A stretch of 64,000 nt of DNA. Origin: Erythrobacter sp. (GTDB taxonomy: Bacteria > Pseudomonadota > Alphaproteobacteria > Sphingomonadales > Sphingomonadaceae). The notes beneath the pieces are model-generated. The model was not told the DNA's origin and did no database searches. It saw nothing but the letters and a program-made list of their open reading frames with translations. This document shows, piece after piece, positions 43,918 to 53,433 of this stretch. The position numbers and the translations under genes were made by a program. The DNA lies in NCBI GenBank assembly GCA_030148605.1, contig JASBTD010000063.1:1-64000 (forward strand). Direction: 5' to 3'. Each line of letters starts with the position of its first letter. Position 1 is the stretch's first letter.

Positions 43918-44652
43918 TCACGTTCCTCTGGTATCGCCATAGAGGTGAATATGCAGCCGGTCGCTCATGCGAAAGCCGTGCTTGAGGCATAGCTCGCTGA
44001 GCCATGCTTCCCGCTCGCGCAGGGTCGCGCTGTCAGTGCCTTCGGGCATCAGATAGACGTGCCCGGGCTTGAAGCGGTAGCGGTGCTGCAATGCGAGCAC
44101 TTCGTCAACGTCAGCAGGCTCTGCGACCACAAATTTGAAGAAGGCGCGCGGGTCAGTGGCATAGGCGTCAAGCCGTTCGGGGATCAGCGCCAGTTCCGCG
44201 TCATTGCCCGAATGCGCGAGCTTGGGGCTGACGTTATACTGGTCCACCCGGATATCGAGCCGCACAGGAGGTTTGACTGTGCCGTTGGTTTCGATCTCGA
44301 TGGAGATATCGGGCAATGCTTCGGCGAGTTCAGCCAGCGCCTGACCTTGCAGCAGCGGCTCTCCGCCGGTGATCACCAAGCGCCTCTGCCCGAGTTCCTC
44401 GATCCGTGCTGCCACATCGGCCACGTCCAACGTGACCTGGTTGGCTTTGCGCTCGTAGGTTTCGCCGCTGCGGTGCGGGCGGTTGTCGCCCTCCCAGCGC
44501 CACGTATAGGCTGTGTCGCACCAGGTGCAGGACAGATTGCAGCGCGACAGACGCACAAAAGCCACGGGCATGCCTGCACTCGGCCCTTCGCCTTGCAGGC
44601 TGGCAAAGATCTCCGGCTCGTCAGGAGCCTGTGTGGCCAGAATAAGCGACAT
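43918..44652 (-). CDS. queE: 7-carboxy-7-deazaguanine synthase
   Basis: The 244-residue radical SAM enzyme builds the deazaguanine core of queuosine from carboxytetrahydropterin. Its [4Fe-4S] motif is CNLSCTWCDT near residues 38-47, the usual C-x3-C-x2-C. The GGEPLLQ segment follows near residue 97. FASLQGEGPSAG is the N-terminal substrate motif. An inverted pair of 29-bp repeats lies just upstream. The 138 nt on its 3' side show no gene. Confidence 0.94.
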   Translation of the reverse strand: MSLILATQAPDEPEIFASLQGEGPSAGMPVAFVRLSRCNLSCTWCDTAYTWRWEGDNRPHRSGETYERKANQVTLDVADVAARIEELGQRRLVITGGEPLLQGQALAELAEALPDISIEIETNGTVKPPVRLDIRVDQYNVSPKLAHSGNDAELALIPERLDAYATDPRAFFKFVVAEPADVDEVLALQHRYRFKPGHVYLMPEGTDSATLREREAWLSELCLKHGFRMSDRLHIHLYGDTRGT

Positions 44653-44659
44653 AGAAATT

Positions 44660-44737
44660 CCGTTCGGGCTGAGCTTGTCGAAGCCCTGTCCTTACTTCAA
44701 GAAAAATACAGCCCTTCGACAAGCTCAGGGCGAACGG
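44660..44737. repeat. REPIN-like pair of inverted 29-bp repeats
   Basis: Two inverted copies (44660-44688 and 44709-44737) of the family seen at 28240 and 28568 lie 20 nt apart between valS and queE. The right copy differs from those at 28568 only in its outer end (GCGAACGG for GCAGACGG). The left copy has two further changes. The pair can fold into a long hairpin, as REPINs do. Confidence 0.85.
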
Positions 44738-44744
44738 TAATGGG

Positions 44745-47600
44745 CTAACCCAGCCGCGCCAGTGCCGCGGTCAACCGTTCGACTTCGCCTGAATGATGCG
44801 CGTGGTCTTCACGCGCTTTCTCGACCGCTTCGGGCTTGGCGCGTTCGACGAAGTTCGGGTTCGACAAGCGACCTTCCAATGAGTTCGCTTCCTTCTGCGA
44901 GGCTTCGAGCGCCTTGGACAGGCGCGCCCTCTCCGCATCGATATCGATAACGCCTTCAAGCGGGATCACGAAAACGTCGCCTCCGGCTGTGACCTGCATC
45001 GCAGGGCCAGCAGGCGCTTCGCCAATGGTCACGGGCGTCAGGCGCGCCAAGCGCTCGATCGCTGCGCTGCTGCGCTCGATCGTGCTTGCTGCCAGGTCGG
45101 AGGCTTCGGGTAGGAAGGCCGCCAACTTCGCGCCGGGCGCTATGCCGAGCTCGTTCTTGGCGCTGCGGACATTGGTGGTGAGATCAATTACCCAGTCGAT
45201 CGCGTCGGTTGCATCCCTGGATACGCTGGCGCGCGGATCGGGCCATTTGGCCAGGATCAGATCGTAATTCCGGGTTCCAAGCGCATGCCACAGCTCTTCC
45301 GTGATGAACGGCATGAAGGGGTGCAGCATGACCAGGATCTGGTCGAGCGCCCACCCGGCAACCGCGCGGGTTTCGGACGCCGCAATCTCGCTCGCACCGT
45401 CTGCGAACACCGGCTTGATCAGTTCCAGATACCAGTCGCAGAAACGGCTCCACGTGAACTGGTAGATCGTGTTGGCGGCGGCATCGAAGCGCAGATCAGC
45501 CATTGCCGCGTCGAGCGCTTCTACAGTCTGCTGGACTTCGCCGATGATCCACTGGTTTGCCGCGAGCCTGGCTTCGGGCGCCTTGATGGTGCTTGACGCG
45601 CCGATCCCGTTGGACTGGCAGAACCGCGTCGCGTTCCACAGTTTGGTGGCGAAGTTGCGGTATCCCTCGACCCGCTTCTCATCCATCTTGATGTCGCGGC
45701 CCTGGCTTTCCATCGCCGCCATGAAGAAGCGCAGCGCATCCGCGCCATATTGGTCGATCAGGCCGAGCGGATCGACCACATTGCCCTTGGACTTGGACAT
45801 TTTCGCGCCGTCTGCTGCACGCACTAGGCCGTGCAGGTAAAGGCGCGGCCACGGGGCCTGCCCGGTGTTGTAATACCCTGCCATCATCATCCGCGCGTCC
45901 CAGAAGAACAGGATGTCGAACCCGCTGATGAGCAGGTTGTTGGGATAGTGTTTCGAGAACAGATCCTCCCCGGAACGGGGAGGGGGACCGTCCGCAGGAC
46001 GGTGGAGGGGAGCCTCAGCGCCGTCCAGTTCTTGCGGCGAATCCCCTCTGTCATCCGACGCTGACGCGTCGGCTGCCACCTCCCCAGTTTGGGGAGGATT
46101 GGGCCATCCCAGCGTCGCGAAGGGCCAGAGCGCTGAGGAGAACCATGTGTCGAGGACATCAGAGTCTTGCGTTAAGGCTACGCCTTCACCCGCTTGAGCC
46201 TGCGCCTCCTCTTCGGACATTGCGACATAGCACTCGCCATTGTCGCCATACCACGCTGGAATCCGGTGCCCCCACCAGAGCTGGCGGCTGACGCACCACG
46301 GCTGGATGTTTTCCATCCAGTTGAAGAAGGTCTTTTCCCAGCTCTTCGGGACGATCTCGATCTCGCCCGACTTGACCGCTGCGATCGGCTTTTTCGCCAG
46401 TTCCCCAGCATTCACATACCACTGGTCGGTCAGCCACGGCTCGATCACTACCCCGCCGCGATCGCCAAAGGGCGTTGCGATCTGGCGCGGTTCGGCGTCC
46501 AGTTCGACTTCCTCGCCCTTCTTGTTCTTCTGCACATGCGGGATGAGGAAACCCTGTTCCTTCAGGCGCTGCACAACCAATTCGCGCGCGCCGTCGACGC
46601 CGTCACGACGGAAGCGGTGCAGGCCGATGAATTCCTCCGGCACTTTGCCATCCGCAGTTTGGCAAACATTCGCATCCCCATCGAGCATGTTGAGCATGTC
46701 CGCCGGTGCAATCCCCGCGCGTTTGCCCACTTCGAAGTCGTTGAAATCATGCCCCGGCGTGATCTTCACCGCGCCTGAACCCAGTTCGGGATCCGCGTGC
46801 TCGTCTGCGACGATGGGAATGCGGCGGCCCGTGATCGGCAGGATCACATGCTTGCCGACCACCGACTTGTAACGCTCGTCATCCGGGTGAACCGCCACCG
46901 CCATATCGGCCAGCATTGTCTCGGGACGGGTTGTCGCAACTTCGATGTAATCGCGCCCGTCATCGAGCGTCACTCCGTCCGCGAGCGGATATTTGAAGTG
47001 CCAGAAACTCCCGGCAATCGTCTGCTGCTCGACTTCAAGATCCGAAATCGCGGTTTTCAGCTTGGGGTCCCAATTGACCAGCCTTTTGTCGCGGTAGAGC
47101 AGCCCGTCATTGTAAAGGTCGACGAAAACCTTGAGCACGGCCTTGGTGAAATGCTCGTCCATGGTGAACTGCTCGCGGCTCCAGTCCATCGAACAGCCCA
47201 GGCGGCGCAGCTGGCGGGTGATAGTGCCGCCCGATTCCTCTTTCCACTCCCACACCTTTTGCACGAATTCTTCGCGCGAATAGTTCGTGCGCTTGTCCTG
47301 CCGCTCTTCCAGCTGGCGTTCGACCACCATCTGCGTGGCAATGCCCGCATGGTCCGTGCCGACCACCCACAGAGCGTCTTTGCCCTTCAGGCGCTCGTAA
47401 CGGATCACGATATCCTGCAGCGTGTTATCCAGCGCGTGGCCGATATGGAGCGATCCGGTCACATTGGGCGGCGGGTTCACGATGGTGAAGGGCTCGGCAT
47501 CGGGGCGCTCGGGCCGGAATGCGCCGCTCTCTTCCCAGTGGGAATACCATTTCGCCTCGATTGCGGCGGGATCGAAAGTTGTATCTAGCTGTTTGCTCAT
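44745..47600 (-). CDS. valS: Valyl-tRNA synthetase with an inserted palindromic peptide
   Basis: The 951-residue class I synthetase charges tRNA-Val. HIGH lies at residues 52-55 (GSLHIGHAL) and KMSKS near 600-604 (AKMSKSKGN). The editing domain is in between, and a C-terminal coiled-coil ([19 protein letters not shown]) ends it. ATG 47600 is the family start. After FATLGWP (residue about 500) about 46 extra residues appear before the usual [12 protein letters not shown]. They are Pro/Asp/Ala-rich and are encoded by a DNA element of four hairpins. The frame is intact, so the enzyme is probably active. Confidence 0.96.
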   Translation of the reverse strand: MSKQLDTTFDPAAIEAKWYSHWEESGAFRPERPDAEPFTIVNPPPNVTGSLHIGHALDNTLQDIVIRYERLKGKDALWVVGTDHAGIATQMVVERQLEERQDKRTNYSREEFVQKVWEWKEESGGTITRQLRRLGCSMDWSREQFTMDEHFTKAVLKVFVDLYNDGLLYRDKRLVNWDPKLKTAISDLEVEQQTIAGSFWHFKYPLADGVTLDDGRDYIEVATTRPETMLADMAVAVHPDDERYKSVVGKHVILPITGRRIPIVADEHADPELGSGAVKITPGHDFNDFEVGKRAGIAPADMLNMLDGDANVCQTADGKVPEEFIGLHRFRRDGVDGARELVVQRLKEQGFLIPHVQKNKKGEEVELDAEPRQIATPFGDRGGVVIEPWLTDQWYVNAGELAKKPIAAVKSGEIEIVPKSWEKTFFNWMENIQPWCVSRQLWWGHRIPAWYGDNGECYVAMSEEEAQAQAGEGVALTQDSDVLDTWFSSALWPFATLGWPNPPQTGEVAADASASDDRGDSPQELDGAEAPLHRPADGPPPRSGEDLFSKHYPNNLLISGFDILFFWDARMMMAGYYNTGQAPWPRLYLHGLVRAADGAKMSKSKGNVVDPLGLIDQYGADALRFFMAAMESQGRDIKMDEKRVEGYRNFATKLWNATRFCQSNGIGASSTIKAPEARLAANQWIIGEVQQTVEALDAAMADLRFDAAANTIYQFTWSRFCDWYLELIKPVFADGASEIAASETRAVAGWALDQILVMLHPFMPFITEELWHALGTRNYDLILAKWPDPRASVSRDATDAIDWVIDLTTNVRSAKNELGIAPGAKLAAFLPEASDLAASTIERSSAAIERLARLTPVTIGEAPAGPAMQVTAGGDVFVIPLEGVIDIDAERARLSKALEASQKEANSLEGRLSNPNFVERAKPEAVEKAREDHAHHSGEVERLTAALARLG
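45962..46099. repeat. 138-bp palindromic element inserted in frame in valS
   Basis: Four hairpins are visible: CCTCCCC/GGGGAGG (45965-45983), ACCGTCC/GGACGGT (45987-46003), CCGACGC/GCGTCGG (46055-46072) and CCTCCCC/GGGGAGG (46079-46097). The outer ends are also inverted (GATCCTCCCC and GGGGAGGATT). The length, 138 nt, is a multiple of three. It codes for the extra residues 501-546 of ValS. I know similar CCTCCCC-type palindromes as dispersed repeats in sphingomonads. Confidence 0.85.
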
Positions 47601-47705
47601 CTTGATCACGCCCATGCCAATGTTGCGCCTGCGAAGCAACGCAAGATGCGCGCGATCCGCATTGCGCGCTTGTTATCGCGGCATTTTCCCCTCATAGCTT
47701 GAGCC

Positions 47706-48818
47706 ATGAGCGGCCAAGCCGAATTCTCCATCGATGAAGATGAGGCGGGGCGGGCGGTGCTGCGCCTGTCAGGCCCCTACCTGATTTCCACAATCGGCAA
47801 GATCGATCAGGACTTGCTGGCGATCGACCGCGAAATTGCCGAAATCGATCTTGAAGCCATCACGGAAATTGACACTGTCGGTGCATGGGTGGTTTGCCAG
47901 CTTTCCGGCCAGCATGATGCAGAAATAAGCGGTGCGAGCGAGCGTGCGCAGCGCCTCGTCTCCGCCGTTCATACAGCGCGCAATGATGCGGATATCCGGC
48001 CACCCCAGCGCCCGCTGTGGGAATGGCTGCCTGCGCATATGGGCGATCTGGTGTTCAAGGCGTGGCGCGGCATCGTCAATGTTATCGGCTTCATGGGACA
48101 GGTGCTGATCGCCTGCGGCAACTTGATCGCGCATCCTGGCCGGTTTCGCGGCAAGGCACTGGTGCGGCAGATGGAGCTGGTGGGTGTCTCTGCCTTGCCG
48201 ATCATCGGCTTGATGAGCTTCCTGATCGGGATCGTGATTGCCCAGCAAGGCGCGGTGCAGCTGGAACAGTTCGGCGCGGAATCGCTCACTATCAACCTGG
48301 TGGGCCGGATAACCCTGCGCGAGTTGGGCGTTTTAATGACCGCGATCATGGTTGCGGGCCGATCTGGGTCTGCCTTTGCTGCGCAGCTCGGCACGATGAA
48401 GCTGACTGAGGAAATCGACGCCATGCGCACGATCGGCATCTCGCCGATCGAAGCGCTGGTGATCCCGCGCATCCTGGCCTGCACTTTCATGATGATCCTG
48501 CTCGGCTTCTATGCCTCGGTCGTCGCGATCGTAGGCGGTGCAGTGGTGGGTGACTTGATGCTTGGCATCCCTTTCTGGACGTTCCTGACCCGGATAGAGG
48601 AAGTGGTGCCCACCTATGATCTGTGGGTCGGCTTGATCAAGGCACCGGTGTTTGGCCTGATCGTGGCACTGGCAGGCTGCTATCACGGGCTGCAAGTGCG
48701 CGGAAATTCGGAAGAAGTCGGCTTGCGCACCACCATGGCGGTGGTTTCCGCGATCTTTGCCGTGATCGTGCTTGATGCCTTCTTTGCTGTGTTCTTCACC
48801 GAAGTTGGCTGGGGATGA
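47706..48818 (+). CDS. mlaE: MlaE-family ABC lipid transporter permease with STAS-like N-terminus
   Basis: The 370-residue protein has an N-terminal STAS-like domain (residues about 10-95, LRLSGPYLISTIGKID, IDTVGAW) and then a permease with five or six membrane segments. It carries the MlaE core LGVLMTAIMVAGRSGSAFAAQLGTM and EEIDAMRTIGISPIEALVIPR. In E. coli the STAS protein is separate (MlaB); here it is fused. The four following genes overlap or nearly touch and form one operon for phospholipid traffic across the envelope. Confidence 0.93.
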   Translation: MSGQAEFSIDEDEAGRAVLRLSGPYLISTIGKIDQDLLAIDREIAEIDLEAITEIDTVGAWVVCQLSGQHDAEISGASERAQRLVSAVHTARNDADIRPPQRPLWEWLPAHMGDLVFKAWRGIVNVIGFMGQVLIACGNLIAHPGRFRGKALVRQMELVGVSALPIIGLMSFLIGIVIAQQGAVQLEQFGAESLTINLVGRITLRELGVLMTAIMVAGRSGSAFAAQLGTMKLTEEIDAMRTIGISPIEALVIPRILACTFMMILLGFYASVVAIVGGAVVGDLMLGIPFWTFLTRIEEVVPTYDLWVGLIKAPVFGLIVALAGCYHGLQVRGNSEEVGLRTTMAVVSAIFAVIVLDAFFAVFFTEVGWG

Positions 48819-49681
48819 GCGCCATGGACCAGCCAGCACAGGATGAGCACGAACGCTTTCATGGCGACCATCCGATTGTCGTTGAAGGGCTGAAGACAGC
48901 CTTTGGCGAGCATGTCGTGCATGAGAACCTCTCGCTCAAGGTCAATCGCGGCGAGATCATCGGGGTTGTCGGTGGCTCCGGCTCTGGCAAATCGGTGTTG
49001 ATGCGCGCAATCATCGGTCTGCAAACCGTGGCTGCAGGCAATATCGACGTGCTGGGCCATTCGATCACATCGGCTGAACCCGATGACAATCTGGGCGTGC
49101 GGTGCCGCTGGGGCGTGCTGTTCCAGGGCGGGGCGCTGTTTTCTACGCTGACTGTCGGCGAAAATGTCGAAGTTCCGATCAAGCAATTCTACCCCGACAT
49201 CGAAGATGAACTGCTGCATGAGATCGCGCGCTACAAGGTGATCTTGTCCGGCTTGCCGGAAGATGCGGTGAGCAAATATCCCTCCGAATTGTCTGGCGGC
49301 ATGAAGAAGCGCGCGGGGCTGGCGCGTGCGCTGGCGCTTGATCCCGAGCTGCTGTTCCTGGATGAGCCGACCGCGGGGCTTGACCCGATCGGCGCGGCGA
49401 AGTTCGACCAGTTGACCAAAGAGCTGCAGCAGACACTGGGGCTGACTGTGTTCCTGATCACGCATGATCTGGATACGCTTTACGAGATCTGCGACCGGGT
49501 GGCAGTGATCGCTGACAAACGCATTATTGCAGTCGGAACGATCCCTGAACTGATCGAATCGAAACATCCGTGGATCGATGAATATTTCAACGGCCCGCGT
49601 GGCCGTGCCGCTGCGCATGGCAAGGTATCGGCAACAAACTCTGCGACAGGCGTGGACATTCAAACGGATAGCGAGGCATAA
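48815..49681 (+). CDS. mlaF: MlaF-family ABC transporter ATPase
   Basis: The 288-residue ATPase shows Walker A GGSGSGKSV near residues 52-60, signature LSGGMKKRAGLARALALDP, Walker B LLFLDEPTAGLDP and the H-loop FLITHDLDTL. It drives the MlaE permease. Start and previous stop overlap (ATGA). A short Ser/Thr-rich tail after residue 265 is extra. Confidence 0.94.
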   Translation: MSAMDQPAQDEHERFHGDHPIVVEGLKTAFGEHVVHENLSLKVNRGEIIGVVGGSGSGKSVLMRAIIGLQTVAAGNIDVLGHSITSAEPDDNLGVRCRWGVLFQGGALFSTLTVGENVEVPIKQFYPDIEDELLHEIARYKVILSGLPEDAVSKYPSELSGGMKKRAGLARALALDPELLFLDEPTAGLDPIGAAKFDQLTKELQQTLGLTVFLITHDLDTLYEICDRVAVIADKRIIAVGTIPELIESKHPWIDEYFNGPRGRAAAHGKVSATNSATGVDIQTDSEA

Positions 49682-49690
49682 AGCGCGGGC

Positions 49691-50638
49691 ATGGAAACAC
49701 GGGCCAATCATATCTGGGTGGGCGCAGTCACCTTGGCACTGCTGGCGGCGCTGGCAGCCTTTATCGTGTGGATCGCGCGGCTGGGCGAAGGCGCGCGCAA
49801 TGAATATGACATCCTGTTCCAGCAATCGGTTTCGGGCCTTGCCAACGGTTCGCAAGTCTCCTTTGCCGGCGTTCCCGTGGGCCAGGTGAGCCAGATCGAG
49901 CTGTGGGAGCAGGATCCGGAATATGTCCGGGTCCGGATCAAGGTGCAGGAAGATGTGCCAGTGCTGGTTGGCACTACGGCAACCATCCAGGCCAGCTTTA
50001 CCGGTGTTTCGACAATCCTGCTTGATGGCGCCCGCAAGGACGCGCCACCCATCACTTGCGAGACCACGGCATGCCCGGAAGGCTATCCGCTGATCCCGCC
50101 TGCGCGCGGCGGTTTCAACGAAATCCTGGCCAGTGCGCCACTGTTGCTTGAACGGCTTGCGACGCTGACCGAGCGGCTGACACAAGTGCTCGATGATGAC
50201 AATCAAACGCAGATTGCCGCGATCCTGCGCAACACCAATGAAATGACTGCCAGCTTTGCCGAGACCGCGCCTCAGGTGAATGCCACGCTGGCCGAGTTGC
50301 AAACGACGCTGTCCGAAGCGGCGCAAGCGCTCGACTCCTTCGAAAAGGTGATGAATTCGACTGACCGCGTGATCAACAGCGAAGGCCAGTCATTGGTGCG
50401 CGAACTGCGCGCAACTTTTGAATCGATCAATGCGGCGTCGGCTTCATTGGCCAAAACGCTCGACGCGGCAGAGCCTGCCGCGCAGCAATTGTCGCAAACC
50501 ACCATCCCCGCTGCGGAGGCGACCCTGCGTGACCTTGAAGTGACCAGCCGCGCCTTGCGCAAGGCGATCGAGCGGCTGGAGAGCCAGGGCGCTGGCGCAG
50601 TGATCAAAGGCGAGACATTGCCGGACTACAAGCCATGA
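49691..50638 (+). CDS. mlaD: MlaD-family MCE-domain protein
   Basis: The 315-residue protein has one N-terminal membrane segment (residues about 10-30) and an MCE domain with SVSGLANGSQVSFAGVPVG and LLDGARKD at residues about 35-120. A long alpha-helical part (residues 130-300, LERLATLTERLTQVLDDD and later LERSLESQG-like pattern) follows. MCE rings and helices form a lipid channel between membranes. It lies 9 nt after mlaF and overlaps the following gene. Confidence 0.92.
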   Translation: METRANHIWVGAVTLALLAALAAFIVWIARLGEGARNEYDILFQQSVSGLANGSQVSFAGVPVGQVSQIELWEQDPEYVRVRIKVQEDVPVLVGTTATIQASFTGVSTILLDGARKDAPPITCETTACPEGYPLIPPARGGFNEILASAPLLLERLATLTERLTQVLDDDNQTQIAAILRNTNEMTASFAETAPQVNATLAELQTTLSEAAQALDSFEKVMNSTDRVINSEGQSLVRELRATFESINAASASLAKTLDAAEPAAQQLSQTTIPAAEATLRDLEVTSRALRKAIERLESQGAGAVIKGETLPDYKP

Positions 50639-51276
50639 GGACAGCCATGAAGAAAGCGCGTGCGAACCGCACACATGCATTGCCCGGTATTGCGTGGCTG
50701 CGTGCTGGCGCAGCGGCATCCATGCTGATGGCATTGAGCGGCTGTGTAAGCCTGGGCGGGGCGGAACCGCCTGAAAGCTTGCTGACCATCACTCCGGAAT
50801 TGACAGCGCCTGCAGGCAGCGCGGTCAGCGCTGAAGGTTCGGCCACGATTGCTTTGCACGAACCAAGCGTGCCGGCAGAAATCGACGCGCTGCGCGTGCC
50901 GGTGCAGATCGACAATGCGAATATCGCTTACCTCCAGGGTGCGGTTTGGGTTGAGCGGCCCGCCCAACTATTTCGTCACTTGCTGGCTGAAACGATCCGT
51001 GTGCGCAGCGAACGGGTTGTGCTGAAGGGTGGCGATCCGGCAGCGCGCGCTGGAACCCATTTGCGCGGGCATTTGAGCCAGTTCGGCTATGACGCGTCGC
51101 GATCAGCCGCTGTGGTGCGGTTTGATGCGACCATCCTTGGCAGCGATGGCCTGGTCAGGCAGCAACGCTTTGAAGCGATTGAGGAAGGGGTCTTGCCTGA
51201 AGCGGGCGATGTTGGTGCCGCGCTCAATCGCACAGCCAATGAAGTCGCGCGCCAGGTGGCTGACTGGGCTGAATAG
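50635..51276 (+). CDS. PqiC-like ABC-transport auxiliary lipoprotein
   Basis: The 213-residue protein has a lipoprotein signal (LMALSGCVSLGG, lipobox cysteine near residue 37). The domain after it (LRVPVQIDNANIAYLQG, WVERPAQLFRHLLAETI) matches the ABC-type auxiliary family that includes PqiC/YmbA. It would link the MCE protein to the outer membrane. It takes the place where mlaC and mlaB stand in E. coli. Its start overlaps mlaD (ATGAGG). Confidence 0.85.
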   Translation: MRTAMKKARANRTHALPGIAWLRAGAAASMLMALSGCVSLGGAEPPESLLTITPELTAPAGSAVSAEGSATIALHEPSVPAEIDALRVPVQIDNANIAYLQGAVWVERPAQLFRHLLAETIRVRSERVVLKGGDPAARAGTHLRGHLSQFGYDASRSAAVVRFDATILGSDGLVRQQRFEAIEEGVLPEAGDVGAALNRTANEVARQVADWAE

Positions 51277-51282
51277 CGCGGG

Positions 51283-51978
51283 CTAGCTGCGCGCCAACCT
51301 TACAAAGGCAACAGCGCTGAGGAAGTCGGCACGTCGCTTCGCGCGGCGTTCTTCGGCTTCGTAGTCGCGGCCCCATAATTGCGCCTGCCATTCCTCTTCC
51401 AGGCTGGCTGCATCCCACAGGGCCTCGTGATCAGCCTCGTCAGTCAGCGCCAGCAAAGCGATTGACAGGGAAGCGCTGAGCGATGCCATTGCTTGCAGCG
51501 CGCTCAAGGTAAAGGCGTCTTCGCTTTTCAGCCGCGCGCGCAGTTTGACCAGTGTCGTCTCTGGTTGCGGCTTGTGCATGATCCCGCTTACCCGGGTGAA
51601 CTGCACGCCTGCACTCGCTTCGAGAGCCGTCAGCAGCGGCTCCCAAATTTCATGCTGGCGCGCATAGAGCGGCTCTTCGGGATCGGCGCGATAACACAGC
51701 GTGTCAGTCTCAGCGAAGCCGAGCAAGGTGTTGATGGTTTCGGCTGGGTCGGGTGCAATAATGTCAATCGCGAAATCGACCTGATCGCGCAGAATGAAAC
51801 GTGCCGGATCAAGCTCTTCGGGCTGATCTTCCCATTCTCTGGCCAGTGCCTTGGCAAGCGCATGGCTGGGCGCGATCTGGGGCGCGCCCTTGACGGTCTT
51901 GATCCCGCGCCCGTCAAGCGTGACCTGCCAGCCGCCATCGACTTCGGCGACGTCAACTTTCTCGTAGAAACGTTTCAT
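51283..51978 (-). CDS. ATP12-type F1-ATPase assembly chaperone
   Basis: The 231-residue protein has the ATP12 family core MKRFYEKVDVAEVDGGWQV, HALAKALAREWEDQ and EPLLTALEASAGV. In mitochondria ATP12 assists assembly of the F1 alpha subunit; the alphaproteobacterial form is thought to do the same. ATG 51978 overlaps the stop of the upstream small membrane protein (ATGA). It ends a tightly coupled run that begins at crcB. Confidence 0.9.
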   Translation of the reverse strand: MKRFYEKVDVAEVDGGWQVTLDGRGIKTVKGAPQIAPSHALAKALAREWEDQPEELDPARFILRDQVDFAIDIIAPDPAETINTLLGFAETDTLCYRADPEEPLYARQHEIWEPLLTALEASAGVQFTRVSGIMHKPQPETTLVKLRARLKSEDAFTLSALQAMASLSASLSIALLALTDEADHEALWDAASLEEEWQAQLWGRDYEAEERRAKRRADFLSAVAFVRLARS

Positions 51979-52193
51979 CGCTTGTCCGAATTCCAATGCC
52001 GAGCGAGCAAAGGCGGCGCGAAGAAGAACGCCAGCGTGCCGCCAATAGCGAGGACCCAGCCGACGATTTCGGGAAGCGCGATCACGCCTCGTGCGGCGGC
52101 AATCCCGATCATGGCGAGGATCAGCGCCGCAAATCGCGCCAGATTCATCGTCAAGAAACGTCGCTTGGCAAGGGCCTCGTCATTCTCGGTCAT
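51975..52193 (-). CDS. Small membrane protein of unknown function
   Basis: The 72-residue protein has two hydrophobic segments at about residues 18-36 (ARFAALILAMIGIAAARGV) and 42-61 (IVGWVLAIGGTLAFFFAPPL). No family is recognised. It is held on both sides by 4-nt ATGA overlaps in the operon. Confidence 0.75.
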   Translation of the reverse strand: MTENDEALAKRRFLTMNLARFAALILAMIGIAAARGVIALPEIVGWVLAIGGTLAFFFAPPLLARHWNSDKR

Positions 52194-52837
52194 AGCAGAC
52201 GTTCCAATTCACTCATGTCGCCGGCGACCGCCTCAGCTCCCGCATTGAGCAATTCTTCCGGCGCGTGATAGCCCCATGCTACGCCAAGCGCGCGCACCCG
52301 CGCATCGCGTGCCATCAGCACGTCAAAAGTGGTGTCGCCGATCATGACTGCCTGATCTGGTGTTGCGCCTGCTTCGAACAAGGCCGCTTCCAGCATGTCG
52401 GTGTGCGGCTTCGAACGGTGATGGTCGGAGGTTTGCAGCGAGACAAAGAGGTCCTTCAACTCGTGCTGTTCCAGGCACGCATGCAGGCCCCGCTCGGATT
52501 TGCCGGTGGCGACGGCCAGCAACCAGCCGTTGTCGCGCAGCCCGATCAGCAATTCGCGCATGCCTTCATAGAGCGGCTCGTGGATCATGCCTTTCTGGCG
52601 GCGAGCGAAGAAGCCGTCCTTATAGGCCTGCACCAGATGGGCGCTGCGCATGTCATCGAGATCGGGGGCAAGCTGCCGGATCGCAACAGGCAGGCTCAAG
52701 CCCACAGATCGACGTACTTCGTTGCGATCTGGTGCGGGTAGCCCCGCGTCGAGAAATGCCTGTTCCATCGTGTCACAGACATGCGCTTGCCCGTCGACCA
52801 GCGTTCCGTCACAATCGAACACGGCGAGGCGGGTCAT
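52190..52837 (-). CDS. HAD-IA family phosphatase (phosphoglycolate-phosphatase-like)
   Basis: The 215-residue hydrolase has motif I FDCDGTLVDG at residues 7-16, motif II LAVATGKSERG near residue 110, and motif III MIGDTTFDVLMARDA near residue 166. The cap insertion between them is of the helical type. Gph-like activity on phosphoglycolate is possible, but not shown. It overlaps both neighbours by ATGA. Confidence 0.9.
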   Translation of the reverse strand: MTRLAVFDCDGTLVDGQAHVCDTMEQAFLDAGLPAPDRNEVRRSVGLSLPVAIRQLAPDLDDMRSAHLVQAYKDGFFARRQKGMIHEPLYEGMRELLIGLRDNGWLLAVATGKSERGLHACLEQHELKDLFVSLQTSDHHRSKPHTDMLEAALFEAGATPDQAVMIGDTTFDVLMARDARVRALGVAWGYHAPEELLNAGAEAVAGDMSELERLL

Positions 52838-53433
52838 AGCCGCACCTTGCGCATCCAGTGAGCCAGCGCCGCATTCCCGCCAGCTTCATGTGCGGCAGCG
52901 ATATTAGCGCGCTCCTGAACGCTCTTCCTTTGCGAAAGCTTCAGCGTTGGCCGCACCGTTTTGATTTCAAGCTCGAACCCGGTAATGGCCTTGAACAGCT
53001 TGGCCCAATTGTCCTGCGGCGTTTCTTCCGCGCGCCAAGGATCGCCACCCTGCTGTAATTCGAAATGCGCGATTGACTGGTGAAGCAGTGTCTCAAGCTC
53101 TTCATCGCCCAGCCTGCTTACCGTCCCTTCCAGTTCCCAAGTGACATAATCCCATGTCGGCACTTGGGTGCGGTCAGAATAGTGGCGTGGACTGACATAG
53201 CCGTCGGGTCCGTTCACCACCACCAGCGCAGTCGCTCCATCAATATGTGCAGTCAAGGCGTTGGAATTCGCAAGATGGAAGCGAAGCTTCGCGTTTTCGG
53301 CCAACAGCAGTGGAACGTGGCTCACGCGCGGGCCTGCGGGCGTGGCCATGAAGATCATTCCAAAACCTCTTGCTTCGATCAGATCGTTTAGCAGCGCGCG
53401 ATCGTCGCTTCGGTAGGCTGGATTGGGATGCAT
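52834..53433 (-). CDS. PaiB-type FMN-binding protein
   Basis: The 199-residue protein has the family sequence PLLLAENAKLRFHLANSN and the conserved YVSPRHYSDRTQVPTWDY. PaiB in Bacillus is a negative regulator of sporulation-stage genes; members bind FMN through a split-barrel fold. No DNA-binding role can be seen here. It shares one nucleotide with the rluC-like stop (TGATG). Confidence 0.92.
   Translation of the reverse strand: MHPNPAYRSDDRALLNDLIEARGFGMIFMATPAGPRVSHVPLLLAENAKLRFHLANSNALTAHIDGATALVVVNGPDGYVSPRHYSDRTQVPTWDYVTWELEGTVSRLGDEELETLLHQSIAHFELQQGGDPWRAEETPQDNWAKLFKAITGFELEIKTVRPTLKLSQRKSVQERANIAAAHEAGGNAALAHWMRKVRL

Noticed and set aside
48683-50326. Minus-strand frame of 547 codons opposite the Mla operon
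   Set aside because: GC-rich codon bias in the real genes leaves a long open antisense frame; the translation is Arg/His/Gln-rich and has no domain.
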